Positions 36,715-47,977 of a stretch of DNA of 64,000 nt are shown one piece after another; within the stretch, counting starts at the first letter, position 1; each line of letters starts with the position of its first letter. This stretch comes from Pristionchus mayeri (lineage: Eukaryota; Nematoda; Chromadorea; Rhabditida; Neodiplogasteridae), in the NCBI GenBank assembly GCA_036245805.1, contig BTRK01000001.1:35102758-35166757 (forward strand). The letters are read 5' to 3'. The position numbers and the translations under genes were made by a program. The notes under the pieces were generated by a model, which saw only the letters and a list, made by a program, of their open reading frames with translations, was not told where the DNA came from and did no database searches.

Positions 36715-37680
36715 ACCCCTCCCTTCCTGGAACCGTGCCAAGAAGAGGCGGAAGGGATCCTCGCTTTCAGTAACTCTCCCTTCTTGGAACTGTGCCAAGA
36801 AGAGAATGAAGGGAACCCCGCTTAAAGTACTCTCCCTTCTTGGAACCGTGCCAAGAAGAGAAGGGAGGGAGCCCCGCTTACAGTACTCTCCCTTCCTGGA
36901 ACCGTGCCAAGAAGAGAAGGGAGGGAGCCCCGCTTACAGTAACTCTCCCTTCTTGGAACCGTGCCAAGAAGAGGCGGAAGGGATCCTCACTTACAGTAAC
37001 TCTCCTCTCTGGTACCGTGCCAAGAAGAGAAGGGAGGCAATCTCGCTTACAGTAACCCTATATCTCTGGAACCGTGCCAAGAAGAGGAAAGGGAGGCAAT
37101 CTCGCTTACAGTAACCCTATATCTCTGGAACCGTGCCAAGAAGAGAAAAGGGAGGCAATCGCGCTTAAAGTAACCCTCTATTTCTGGAACCGTGTCAAGA
37201 AGAGAAGGGAGGCAATCTCGCTTACAGTAACTCTCTATTTCTGGAACCGTGCCAAGAAGAGAAGGGAGGCAATCTCGGTTACAGTAACCCTCTATCTCTG
37301 GAACCGTGCCAAGAAGGGAAAAGGGAGGCAATCTCGCTTACAGTAACTCTCTATTTTTTGGAAACGTGCCAAGAAGAGAAAAGGGAGGCAATCTCGCTTA
37401 AAGTAACCTTATATCTCTGGAACCCTGCCAAAAAGAGAAAAGAGAGGCAATCTCGCTTACAGTAACCCTCTATTTCTGGAACCGTGCCAAGAAGAGAAAA
37501 GAGAGGCAATCTCGCTTACAGTAACCCTCTATTTCTGGAACCGTGCCAAGAAGAGAAGGGAGGCAATCTCGCTTACAGTAACTCTCTATTTCTGGAACCG
37601 TGCCAAGAAGAGAAGGGAGGCAATCTCGGTTACAGTAAGCCTGAACTTCTGGAACCGTGCCAGGAAGAGAAGGAAGGAAC
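36715..37680. repeat. Minisatellite of hairpin units, about 60-68 bp, about 15 copies
   Basis: Each unit contains GGAACCGTGCCAAGAAGAGA, then GGGAGGCAATCTCGCTTACA, then GTAACCCTCTATTTCT or a CTCCCTTCTT variant. Each forms a stem-loop, since CTTCTTGG is followed by its complement CCAAGAAG. Early units (36715-36990) use the CCTTCTT and CCCCGCTTACAG version, later units CTCGCTTACAG. Long open frames in three phases follow from the unit length and are not genes. Confidence 0.92.
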
Positions 37681-37934
37681 CTATATAAAGGAGCGAAGAA
37701 TTGAATTATGAAAGAATTGAATTAGGGCTGAGACGGTCCTAGAGATAGTAGAGGGGAGGAGATGGTTAGAGAGAAAGGGGAAAAAACGGAGGAGGGGTAT
37801 AAACACTCTGGGAAGGGGACCGAGAGGAGGGGAGACAGTCTCAGGTCTAGGAGAGGGGGAGAGAACGGACAGTCTTAGAGATAAGAGAGGGGGAGAGTTT
37901 TCTATAGTTTGTAAACATTTTTGTGATTTTAAAC

Positions 37935-38040
37935 TCATTCGATTGTGGCAACTAGCGAGCGGCGTCGGCGCGCGAAGCGCGACGACGCCGCGAGCTCCCC
38001 CGTCGCGAAGCGACGGTGCCGTCTGCATGACCTAGTCTAT
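37935..38040. repeat. GC-rich, hairpin-dense segment
   Basis: About 90 bp is made of nested inverted repeats: GGCGTCGGCGCGCGAAGCGC with GCGACGACGCCGC, then CCGTCGCGAAGCGACGG. This is far more GC-rich than its surroundings. It is followed by TCTATATATATAGGG. Nothing coding is apparent. Confidence 0.6.
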
Positions 38041-38369
38041 ATATATAGGGGAGAGATGATATTTGTCGACGACAGAATCAGGAAATTTTAATCCAATTAC
38101 ATTTTCTTTGTCCGGAGAGAGGGAGAGGGGGGGGGGGTATGAACTAATTGATTTTTGGGAGAGTGTGGAGATTGAAGAGAGTCATTTTCCGTTCACTCGA
38201 GGAGGGCGAGCGGTTTGGAGGAAGGGGGGGGGGAGGGGAGAGGGAAACGAGAGGCGAGGGAGCGGAAAAGAGAGAGGAGGGGAAAGTAAGGGTGGAGGTG
38301 AGTGAGATACGGATAGGGGGAAGGGGGGGGAGAGTGAAGGAAAGGTGACGGTCCAAAGGACAGGAAAGG

Positions 38370-39175
38370 GGAAGAGGGTCCTAGAGATAGGAGAGGGGGA
38401 GTGGGAGAGTCCTAGGGATAGGAGAGGAGAGGAGATGGTCCTAGAAATGGGAGAGGGGGAAGAGAGGGTCCTAGAGATAGGAGAGGGAGAAGAGAGGGTC
38501 CTAGAGATAGGAGAGGGGGAGGAGAGAGTGAGGAGAAGGTCCTAGAGATATGAGAGGAGGAGATGAGGGTCCTAGAGATAGGAGAGGGAGAAGAGAGGGT
38601 CATAGAAATAGGAGAGGGGGATATGGTCCTAGGGATAGGAGACGGGGGAGGAGAGGGTCCTAGAGATAGAAGAGGGGGAGGAGAAGGTCCTAGAGATAGG
38701 AGAGGAGGAGGAGAGGGTCCTAGAGATAGGAGAGGGAGAAGAGAGGGTCATAGAGATAGGAGAGGAGGAGAAGAGGGTCCTAGAGATAGGAGAGGGAGAA
38801 GAGAGGGTCATAGAGATAGGAGAGGGTGGAGAGGGTCCTAGAAATGGGAGAGGGGAGGAGAAGGTCCTAGAGATAGGAGAGGAGGAGAAGAGGGTCCTAG
38901 AGGTAGGAGAGGGAGAAGAGAGGGTCATATAGATAGGAGAGGGGGATATGATCCTAGGGATAGGAGACGGGGGAGGAGAGGGTCCTAGAGATAGAAGAGG
39001 GGGAGGAGAAGGTCCTAGAGATAGGAGAGGAGGAGGAGAGGGTCCTAGAGATAGGAGAGGGAGAAGAGAGGGTCATATAGATAGGAGAGGGGGATATGAT
39101 CCTAGGGATAGGAGACGGGGAAGGAGAGGGTCCTAGAGATAGGAGAGGGGGAGGAGAAGGTAATAGAGATGGGAG
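38370..39175. repeat. Purine-only minisatellite, unit about 30 bp
   Basis: Units of GGTCCTAGAGATAGGAGAGG plus (G/A)-rich filler repeat about 27 times. One strand is almost entirely purine for 800 bp. Longer blocks such as 38640-38700 and 38955-39015 are repeated as higher-order units. Open frames with ERVLEIGEGE-type repeats result from the unit and are not genes. Confidence 0.92.
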
Positions 39176-39629
39176 AGGATTACGCGTTCCATGGGGATAA
39201 AAACACATGCCACCTCCTAGCCGCCTTTAGGCGGCTAGTTGTTTCATTACAACTCCTCTCTATTTCTCTTTCGGATTGCACTTTCAAATCGAGGGAAATT
39301 GTAATTTGAAATGCTTATTCCCATTTTTTTTCAGCCACGTTCGATTGATCGTTCCAAGTATGATAAAAGAGACGATACTTCTATTTCATTCAAGTTTATC
39401 GCAGTATGGACATTCCGATGTCTAAGGATCAATGTATCCCAAAAAATAAAGGAAATATCCCTGTTCTTAAATATCTCTCGGGATTGTGATTACAAAGGCT
39501 CGTCATATTCATCTTGAGGCCGGCTTTTACCTTGTAGTGAAGCTGGTCTGGAGAATCATCCAATCGGCTATCCGAGTCCGTTTGTCATTTCAACAATTTG
39601 TTATCAATTGATGAAAAATGCTGAGAGAA

Positions 39630-39945
39630 ATGCTCGCCGCACTTGGCCGGACACTTGGAGGGGCAGTCGTTGAAGGAGGAGTTCTTGCCGCACTGCTGAG
39701 GGGGGATGGTCATGGCTGCAGCAAGTGCAGCAGCGATGGAGAGGGACTGGAAGTGAGCAATACATTTAAAGAGCGGGGCAGTAAAGTTAGTGTTGCCGCT
39801 TGAGCCGTATACTATTTTCCCTTATCTTCTATTATATCCCGACTTTGAGACTCATGGCAGAAAATGAATTTTATGCATTGAAATGCCTCAGCTTAGACTT
39901 AGATTGTTCAAGATATCTACTCACCAGAATTATGAAGCGAGTCAT
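39630..39945 (-). CDS. TIL-type protease inhibitor-like secreted peptide (5' part)
   Basis: Exon 1 (39945-39925) encodes MTRFIIL. Exon 2 starts at 39746 and continues the signal peptide (SLSIAAALAAAMT), then PPQQCGKNSSFNDCPSKC, then PAKCGEHF. The C-x8-C-x3-C-x3-C spacing is what begins a trypsin-inhibitor-like cysteine-rich domain. Secreted TIL proteins inhibit serine proteases. The rest of the domain should be in downstream exons, which I could not place with confidence. The gene may be truncated near 39620. Confidence 0.5.
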
Positions 39946-41247
39946 TCTTGGAAGATGCCGGAGTCTGAGCTATTGATAATCTGAACAACTTTTAATACAT
40001 ATATACATGTGTTTAGCACCACTGATATCGAAATGGTAAATTTGATACATTAAATGCAATTAAATACGTATATACAAAAGAATGTGATCAAAATGTTGAA
40101 AGGAGATGCCCGCTTAGCGGATATCGATGCTATTGAGCGGACATGAGCTGTGGAATATCCCTTCTCAATCCATCTATTTATAGATCAATGGATTAACAAG
40201 ACTCCGCCCGCCGAATGTGATCAAAAAATAAGTGGGAAGGTCATGAGAAGACTGACTGGCCAATTGATCAACTGGTTGAGTCACTCTCCACCACTAATCT
40301 ATGCCCTTTGCTCTTTGTGTGTATTCAAAAGAGCACTATGTAAACGGGAGAAGGGCAGTGAGAAGGAGATGTTTACACGGGGAAAGATCAGTGAATACAT
40401 CTCCACCAGAGTTCGCAATTTGAGTCACTGACAGAAGTTTGACACAGGTGTATGCTTCTGAAACCGCTTATCAAAACAGTTTCTATTACATAACAAAATG
40501 ATAACTTAACTTTTTGGATACTAAGCATTTCGGAAACTGATCAAGAGTGTCCTCAGTTGTTTACCTAATCATACATTTACTTTTCTGGAAAGATATCGCG
40601 GATATTGGGGTTTTTGCGCTATTTCTGAACAAATCTTTTTGATGTACTAAATTCAACCGGCTTAGTCGGGCGATCTCTCTTTAGCCGATTATATCAGGTC
40701 GCACGGAAATCATAGACGCAAAAATCTGTTAGCGTGTAGGGAAATCTCCTGACTGAACAAATACGCCACAATTTGTCCAGCGTGCTGTCCACTAGTTTCC
40801 TTTCGAAGAGTTAGGACTTATCTCACAAGAGTCAATTCTAGGAAAATGCATGTGTTCAATATGAGATTATCCCCTTTGTTGGAAGAAATTGTGTACCTGA
40901 TGTTGTTCATGGTACATTTCGCATTTCGCTGGAATAAGCCACGTAGCCGGTTCTGACGTATACTTGTGATATTTCGTACCTTCACACTTTTAAAACTGTA
41001 CACTTTTATGATTTTGCTATGGTACAACTGTGCCTTTTCTAAAGCTAGAACACTACCATTCGAGAATAGAATCGAATATTGTTTAATTAAAAGTACGTGC
41101 TCTTAGTCAGTTGATCTCTACTTAACCTCAAATGACGAATCACAAATGAATCAGCTACGCGTAAAACAGGGATGTTTGCATAATGTAAGGTCACTGAGGA
41201 CTGTGCAAATATGCTTGTATTAACGGAAATGATTAGTAATTTTTTTC

Positions 41248-43395
41248 TTAGCAAGCAACAGTCATCATACTGGCGCTACCATGATGATTGGGTGGGAATC
41301 GGGATCGAATTAGATGCATAATAGCAGAGTGATATGCTTGATTTCGAGAAATTATGACGAGTGAGTTTAGGAGAGTCGAGCACGCGAATACCATCTCTGC
41401 CATGACAATGAGAGCTGAAATAGGGTATTAAAGTTGGAAATTCGGGTCACCGTCTCTTCATTTTGCACACTCTCTCGCTGGTCGAGAGAGTATGCAACTT
41501 TAGAAGATATCCGAAAAAAGTAAGCTTGATTAGGCATTATCACTCTGTGAATCGGAGTAGATTTCGTCCCTTTGCGTTGATATAATACCCGGAATGAACG
41601 GAATTCCGATGAAAAATAGGAGAACCGACCCCTGAAATTATATTAAATTAGGCATTAGAGCAGGATTGAGTGGGCAATGACGAGTGAGAGGGCGCTCTCT
41701 CACTTAAATGTGCTCTCTAACTCGTTTCCTGTGCGGCAGGGTCAACTTTGAATGCCTAAATACAACCATAACTCGATTCCTAGCAGAGATACATAAACCG
41801 GAATTTCGAAACTGTGTTACTGTTTACGGTTGTCCCGAAACAATGATGTCAATTTGGGCCGGCTAGATTTGCTGATAGTCCTCCTTTAATGGACTTGGAA
41901 AGACGAAAATATAAGCCGGCCTCAAGACGGCCTGTTCAGCCGTTATGTAATCACAACTTTATACCTGGATGATTATAGTCTGGGCATTTCGAATGTGGAC
42001 TCTTCTGCTTCGCACTTGGGAATCCATGTTTTTACGTGCTCTAAATGAGAGTTTCAAGTCGAAATGATCGAATTTGCTTATCATATGTTACTCGACTCAC
42101 TGTAAAACGATGCAGACCATGTGGGAGAAGGGAAATACGATTAGCACGATTCCCGCAGGGACATACACAAAGTATCCGTAGTAGGTAAGATACCAGATCC
42201 ACGGGGCTTCGCGATCGTCAAACATGTAGAAATTGAGTTCTCGCACTCGCCATTTCAAATGTGGGTGCTACAAACATATTTGGTGACGTCAACTTTCGAG
42301 TACATTGAATTCACTCAAGATATACGTGCCTTGCGGTCCCTACACATACCATTTAGATTTTGTGTTATAAATTTTCAACGCTTGGAAAGTCAGAATGTAG
42401 TAAAGCCAAAACCATGATATTGATTGAATTTGTGAAGAAATCAGCAAACTAACACTGTCGAGATGAATATGCGTGGTTTTTGGATGACGGTGCCAACACG
42501 AGAGTGAAAGTCATCAGTTGCATAATGCAATTGATCAGCACGTATACTGCTGCAAAACAGGGTTTTCGCTGCATAGTCCATAATTCGGGTAATCCTCATT
42601 AGACGCACACTCTCTCCGTCTATGGACTGCTCGAAAAATCGACTGGAGTCAGTAGTGTCGAAGAGAGCAAGTGACGAACCGTATCTTACACGTGCTCTCA
42701 TCTTGATTGCTGAACTGTCTGATATTAGAAGTTGATGACGAACAATGATTGTCATGCCAAAGGAGGCGATCATAGACATGATCAGCAACATGTGGAGGCT
42801 CTTCAAGGTAACTTTATTGAAACGTAAGTGAGGCTATAAGGCGGAATTCGTACTCTTATACACTCTCTATAACGTATTATAAAGTTTAGAATGAAGATAT
42901 GGTTTAATATTTTCTAACCGCGACAAATTGAAACGGGAAGTATTGACAGAGCAGTCCCACACAATATCCACCGCCTGCAATTCCCCTTGTCATTTTTCAC
43001 AAGCTAGAGTTCGAAATTTGGGTACGTGCCTCATTTCACTTGAAGAGAGTATGGGAAATTATGAGACGATTACCCTGATTTCGACCTCGACGAAAACAAG
43101 ATACGACGAACCAATTCTTGTGTAGAAGAATGGAATGAAGAGCAATGTGCTGAAGGCATTTGATAGTAGGAAGGAAACCTAAATGTAAGACTGACGGATA
43201 ATTTGGACAAAAATATGAAATTCTAACCTGCTGGAATACGATTATAATTTTCACTTCTCTGATAAGTGCCGAGCTTTTCTTCACTATTACGACTAGCGTT
43301 GCCGTATTGACAATAAGAGATATGATTCCGATGAAATAGCAGAAACAAATGAATATCGATTCCACGACTGGTGAAATATCCGAAGGCGTAGACAT
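41248..43395 (-). CDS. Seven-transmembrane chemoreceptor, Srh/Str-type
   Basis: Exons: 43395-43228 (FCYFIGIISLIVNTATLVVI), 43178-43112 (FLLSNAFSTLLFIPFFYT), 42974-42919 (GGYCVGLLCQYFPF), 42800-42693 (LHMLLIMSMIASFGMTII), 42549-about 42456, 42267-42102 (YFVYVPAGIVLIVFPFSH), 42040-41965 (SQVRSRRVHIRNAQTIIIQ), 41631-41544 (VLLFFIGIPFIPGI) and 41414-41248 (LIVMAEMVFACSTLLNSLVI, then YHSAIMHLI and a tail to TAA). The GGYCVGLL turn, the R-rich loop before IIIQ and the HSAIMHLI end match nematode Str-superfamily odorant receptors. Most junctions agree in phase; the one after 42549 is not settled. Introns carry several degraded family A palindromes. Expected in sensory-neuron membranes. Confidence 0.75.
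41430..41515. mobile_element. Palindromic MITE, family A copy in a receptor intron
   Basis: AAATTCGGGTCACCGTCTCT, TTTTGCACACTCTCTCGCTG and GTCGAGAGAGTATGCAACTT form a hairpin. It lies in the last intron of the Srh-type gene. Confidence 0.55.
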
Positions 43396-43570
43396 GCAAT
43401 GTTGATGCGGATTGACTTGATGCCGAAAGGCAACCCATCAATTTCAGAGAGTCGTAATTTTCTCGTAGCTGTAACTTCCTGTTACGTCCACTGCGCACCC
43501 AAGTATACTTTCAAATTGTAGAGCAGTGGCACAGCGTATCCATTTCCGCCCCATTGTTTCAATAAATTAA

Positions 43571-43814
43571 AGGAGGAGTAAATGCAAACGCGCGCCCGGT
43601 TGGAATATGTTTCACCTAGGGACGCACTCTCTTCAAGTCGCGTGCAATCTCGCCCCATCCCTGAGCTTTCCATAATCTGGCTCCCAGCCAACTAGCTGTA
43701 ACTCTGTTCGGAATGGAGATACCAATGTGAAAATTTCGGAGCTTCTTATCGTTGTGGAGCTCTAGGCCGTGCATATGATAGCTTCAAAAATTGAATTTTG
43801 AGTTTTCTCCTCCT
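43571..43814. mobile_element. TTAA-flanked MITE, best copy, 244 bp
   Basis: Ends AGGAGGAGTAAA and CTCCTCCT are flanked by TTAA at 43567-43570 and 43815-43818. It is about 90% similar to the reverse-oriented copy at 12127 and the decayed copy at 11230. A TTAA target is typical of piggyBac-class transposition. No transposase is inside. Confidence 0.85.
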
Positions 43815-44295
43815 TTAATATCGTTTTGAGCACTTTGAACATGTGAATCATCGAATCTTGAATTGTGGGAGCCTTAATTTTGTCGTAAAATATGATTCCC
43901 TGTTCTCTTGCTTAGCAACCATGACAGGTAACATATGCGAATTCGTCATTTTGCAAATACATTATTTGCACCATGACGAATTGAAAGGGCAACAACTTCT
44001 GAAGAACTATATTTATAATCAAATTGAAGAAACAACGAATCACAAGTGAATCATGTACACGTAAACATATGGATGTTTGCATAATGAAAGTTCACCTGAG
44101 GATTGAGTAAAAATGTTAGAAATACGACTGTCTATGACAATTTCTTGAAAGCAAGTTGGGAGTAATCGGATAATTTTTAGATTGCTAAAACACAACATCG
44201 CGAATCAAAAAGTGTATTACGGAGTGCATAATTGTTGTTATTTATTTTACAAAGACAACTTGTTTTAATGACCAGTTTTACAGTGATTCCTATAA

Positions 44296-47200
44296 TTACC
44301 ATTTGAGGGCATAGGGGTTCCTGGCCTTCTTAGGCGGGGTCTGGAGGCAGATAAAGATGGGGACAGCGAATGCAGTGAAGAGTAGCATGAGAGAGCAGAA
44401 AATTACTGCGAGCACGACAAATGTTGATACCCATTCCTCGTTCACTCCGATGGTCCTGAAAGAAGGTAAGGTGAGGTAAAGGTGCTTCCACGTCAAACGA
44501 GGTTATAATCGCCAAGACGACAACGCTAGTTGGGGCGGGTGAGGCCGGCCGCGAGATAGGACTACGATAGGACTACTACAAGGAGGATTGAACAGAAGGC
44601 AGCTCTACAAAGCAATTACGACTAAAAGAACGCTCATAAATTGCCTCAAAGGCGAAAAACTCCGAAAACATGAATTTGCATAGTGTTCTGTGGAGCACAA
44701 TTCTCTGAATGCGAATTACCGTCACACTCATAACGGCGCTACATCGAATAAGAACTGTGACGCCATGCCGCTTTTGATATATCAAAATCGGCATGACGTC
44801 ATAGTTCTCATTAGAGACCGCCAAACGATTGACCAATCGAATATTGAAATCACTATTCAATTGACCCAATCGAATATCCTTTGTCATTCGAATAGTCACT
44901 CTCCCTATCATTTCAATATTCGATTCCTTCTCATTTTCCCTCACGTGAGCGAGCGGTCTCGTCTCTCCTCGTTTTAGTTAATATTTGATTGCTCAATCGA
45001 ATGAATTTTCGATTGGCCAATCGATTGTCCTAGCCAATCGATTAGAATTCTATTCGATTGGCCGGTCATTCGAATAACGATAATTTCGAATTACACTCCA
45101 TTTCTCGTCATTCGCATATCGATTATATTTGATTGGCGGTCTCTAGTTCTCATCCGACCTAGTGCCATCATAGCATGTAAGCGCAGTGAGCTCACCACGA
45201 CGCCATCTTCGACTTGTTCTTAACCTTGTTCACTTTTCTTCGTCGAGTTTTTGTTCCCTTTGTGAGGTTCCGAGCGGCCACTGGTTCTGCAAGTTGGAAT
45301 ATATTTTGGGATTCAGCACGACAAAAATCGCTTTTTTTCTCGCTATCGAGATTCTCGCGTTTCGCTTTCATGATACTCTCGTGAAAGGAGTGTTATTCAC
45401 AGTTTACAATTGTTTTTTTTTCGTAATTCAATCTCATCTGATTATTTTCCAGTTGTTTCATTTCTACCGTACCTTCAATAATACTTGGTTTGGGAGTGGT
45501 CTTCCATTGGATGGAGGCCGGAATCAATTTCACCTTCGAACCTGAAAATTGTTGATGAACTTTAGACATAAAAGATGAATTTCATCCCATATTTTAGTTC
45601 AAATCCATTTCTATTATTTTATGATTCCTGCTTCACCTTCCCTCATGCTCGGACTGGGAGTGCCTTTCGGTGGGATGGAGGGTAGGGTCGGTTTCTTAAC
45701 TGAAATGTTGATAATTCAATTTTGACACAGGATAAGATTAAAATAGTATCATATGCTTCTATTTACGCTATGGTCTATGAGAATATACATATGGTGGGTT
45801 CTCTATTTATTGTGGTTCTAATCTAATCCACTTCAATGATTTGTTTTCATTCGGCCCTTACTTTTCCTGCGCTTCGGCTTTGGAGTGGTAGCCGATGTGG
45901 GAGTCGTTGAGATTGAGGGTGGTAAAAGGCTTGGCATCACTTCTAAAGTATTATCTCTGACACGGAAAACATTTAAATAAGTTACTATTCTATTCTTAGA
46001 CCTCTGCCGGTACAATTACCTAGTAAATGACAATGTTTCTAATCTAAGTTTTTGAGGATCGGCTGAAGTAGTTGTTCTTACTTTCCTGAGTCCTCGGTTT
46101 GGGAGTGGTCGTTGATGTAGTGGTTGATGAGCTGGTCGGTATCATCGGCTTCGGCTTCAATTCTGAAATATTCGTTCTATATCATTCAGAAGCTATGACA
46201 TACGTTGTGTGTTCTACTTCCTTTCTTCTCAAATCCAGATAATTTTTTCATTTCGTTATTGAATGTATTTGCATCAATTCCTCACTTGGCTTTTGTCTAA
46301 TCTGAGAAAGGAGATCCATATTGAATTGCACTACACAACACGAAGGAAATTGCGGAATGAAAAGCGAGATCTGAAATTATCTTTATGATCAACTAATGGC
46401 GTAAGACTTAAATGTATAGCTCCCGAAAGGAAATCGACCAATTCGTCATTCTAGATCAGTGCACCCAGAAGAGTTGTGAATGCACGCTATTGTGAAAGTG
46501 AGGTACCTTTGGATCTTGAGTACTCCTCGGTCTATACATTTGCTGCGGTTTATCTGTGAAGATCAGAAACTCGAACTCGTCCACGACGTCTATCTGAAAA
46601 TATGAATAGATGCCGAATATTTTGAAGATGACATCGAGAAACGTTATTCACTACAATATCCGTATTTTTCACAAACGGTCGAATGTTCGAGATTTCGAAT
46701 TCCACTTTCAATGATTTTTCTTCACGCTTCCCTTACCGTCACATTTAAGACGACAGCATCTTTCAAATCCCATTCGTCGGTCAAGGGTGTGGAAGGAGTA
46801 GAGGGAAAGGAAAGGGGAGAATCACCGTCCACTCGGTACAATCCTGCGACAACTTTATCTTTTAGCCCTGCTATTTCCTCTCTCCAAAACGCGAGCAAAG
46901 GGTCATATATGGACAGCAGTGGAATGACTTTCCATATTTTACACTCTTCTCGTAGGTTCGAGAAAGAGAGTATGCAAACATGAGACGATTACTCCATGCC
47001 TCTGTATTGCGACAGGGTGGTTCGATCAATTACATTAAAACTATCCCGTTCAGATCGTCAAGAGCTTCGTCATGTTTGTTTGTGTTGGTGCTTTGTTTGT
47101 AGTATTCGTTCCGAACACAATATTCGATGTTTTCTCACTGATAGCCTTCTGAATCCCGGCTCAGTTGGACTTACCGTTGCTGTCGAGAAGAAATGTCAGC

Positions 47201-47977
47201 CTCGTCAATTTGTCGCTTCCCGATGCCAAGTACATCTCCATTCTGAAATGGGCTTTTCAGGCAGTCCATGCATTAACTTTTCAACACTTTTCAACATTCC
47301 AAGGCTTGCCGGATTTCTTAAACACGCGCCACGTCAGTGTGGTGTCCTTACAAGCTGATCAGATGTGTGAGGCTAACCGTCCGAGTTGCGTCAACGTGGA
47401 GTGAGATTTCTTTCATACTTTTTAACCCCGTAGTCTGGGTGGATCTGCAGTCAACGGAGCCGAATTCATCATCTCACGACTTGTTTACAGCCCATAGTCT
47501 TCATTTTACGGCTCATCTCGGATTTCCGACCACCCGTCATCCCCACCGCTGACGAATTGTTTATCTATGCACGTATACACCTAAACTCCTCAGCTGGACA
47601 ATTTCATTCCGAAGAATTCGAGAGTGGGGAAATTGGAGTAATCTTCATTTCCTTCATTATGAATACCGATCGAGCGGCGAAAAGTGTGGAGAATGAAGAT
47701 GCAACATTTCGTCATCGATTTGTGAAAATTACCTCGAACAACTCTCGAGAACAATAATCTTCAATTCGATTCTCTCGCGGACGTGCAATTCCAGCTGATT
47801 GACAGTGCTCACCAGCAGTTTTCCCTGCAGTGAGATATATCTCCCAGAATATTATTCAATGTATTTTGTGGAATTTTTACAAGCAAAAGAATGAAACTCG
47901 GAATTAAGAAACTCTACCGATAATGCTGCCGACAAGTGTATCAGAATAAGGAAAAGCGAGGTGGGCGATTGTCTCAT
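44296..47977 (-). CDS. Type I membrane protein with Thr-Pro stalk built from repeated exons
   Basis: I do not recognise the family. Exon 1 (47977-47918) is a signal peptide (PTSLFLILIHLSAAL), preceded by a TTTCAG acceptor about 15-20 bp upstream, a possible trans-splice site. Ectodomain exons: 47824-47733 (STVNQLELHVRERIELKIIV), about 47449-47357, 47247-47172 (YLASGSDKLTRLTFLLD), 46923-46740 (YDPLLAFWREEIAGLKDK) and 46597-46508 (DVVDEFEFLIFT). Four similar phase-matched exons with TTPKP-type motifs follow (about 46162-46087, 45930-45867, 45690-45645, 45540-45476), then a Lys/Arg-rich exon (45283-45205). The last exon (44457-44296) has the membrane span (WVSTFVVLAVIFCSLMLLF) and a 17-residue tail ending YALKW. 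Most junctions agree in phase. Confidence 0.65.
44735..45166. mobile_element. Palindromic MITE, family C, split by a hAT MITE
   Basis: The outer parts (44735-44811 and 45146-45166) reconstruct a palindrome of about 90 bp: GGCGCTACATCGAAT, GACGCCATGCCGC, TTTTGATATATCAAAA, CGGCATGACGTCATAGTTCT, CATCCGACCTAGTGCC. It is interrupted by the element at 44812-45145. It lies in the last intron of the type I membrane protein gene. Confidence 0.8.
44812..45145. mobile_element. Nested hAT-type MITE, 334 bp, exact 8-bp target duplication
   Basis: Ends TAGAGACCGCCAAAC and its near-complement GATTGGCGGTCTCTA. The 8-bp target GTTCTCAT is duplicated at 44804-44811 and 45146-45153. Subterminal CCAATCGAAT-like motifs are repeated many times in both orientations, as in hAT transposase-binding regions. 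It inserted into a family C palindrome. Confidence 0.9.

Noticed and set aside
36806..39208. Several open frames of 60-102 residues with repeated motifs
   Set aside because: They result from minisatellite unit lengths and appear in all frames and both strands.
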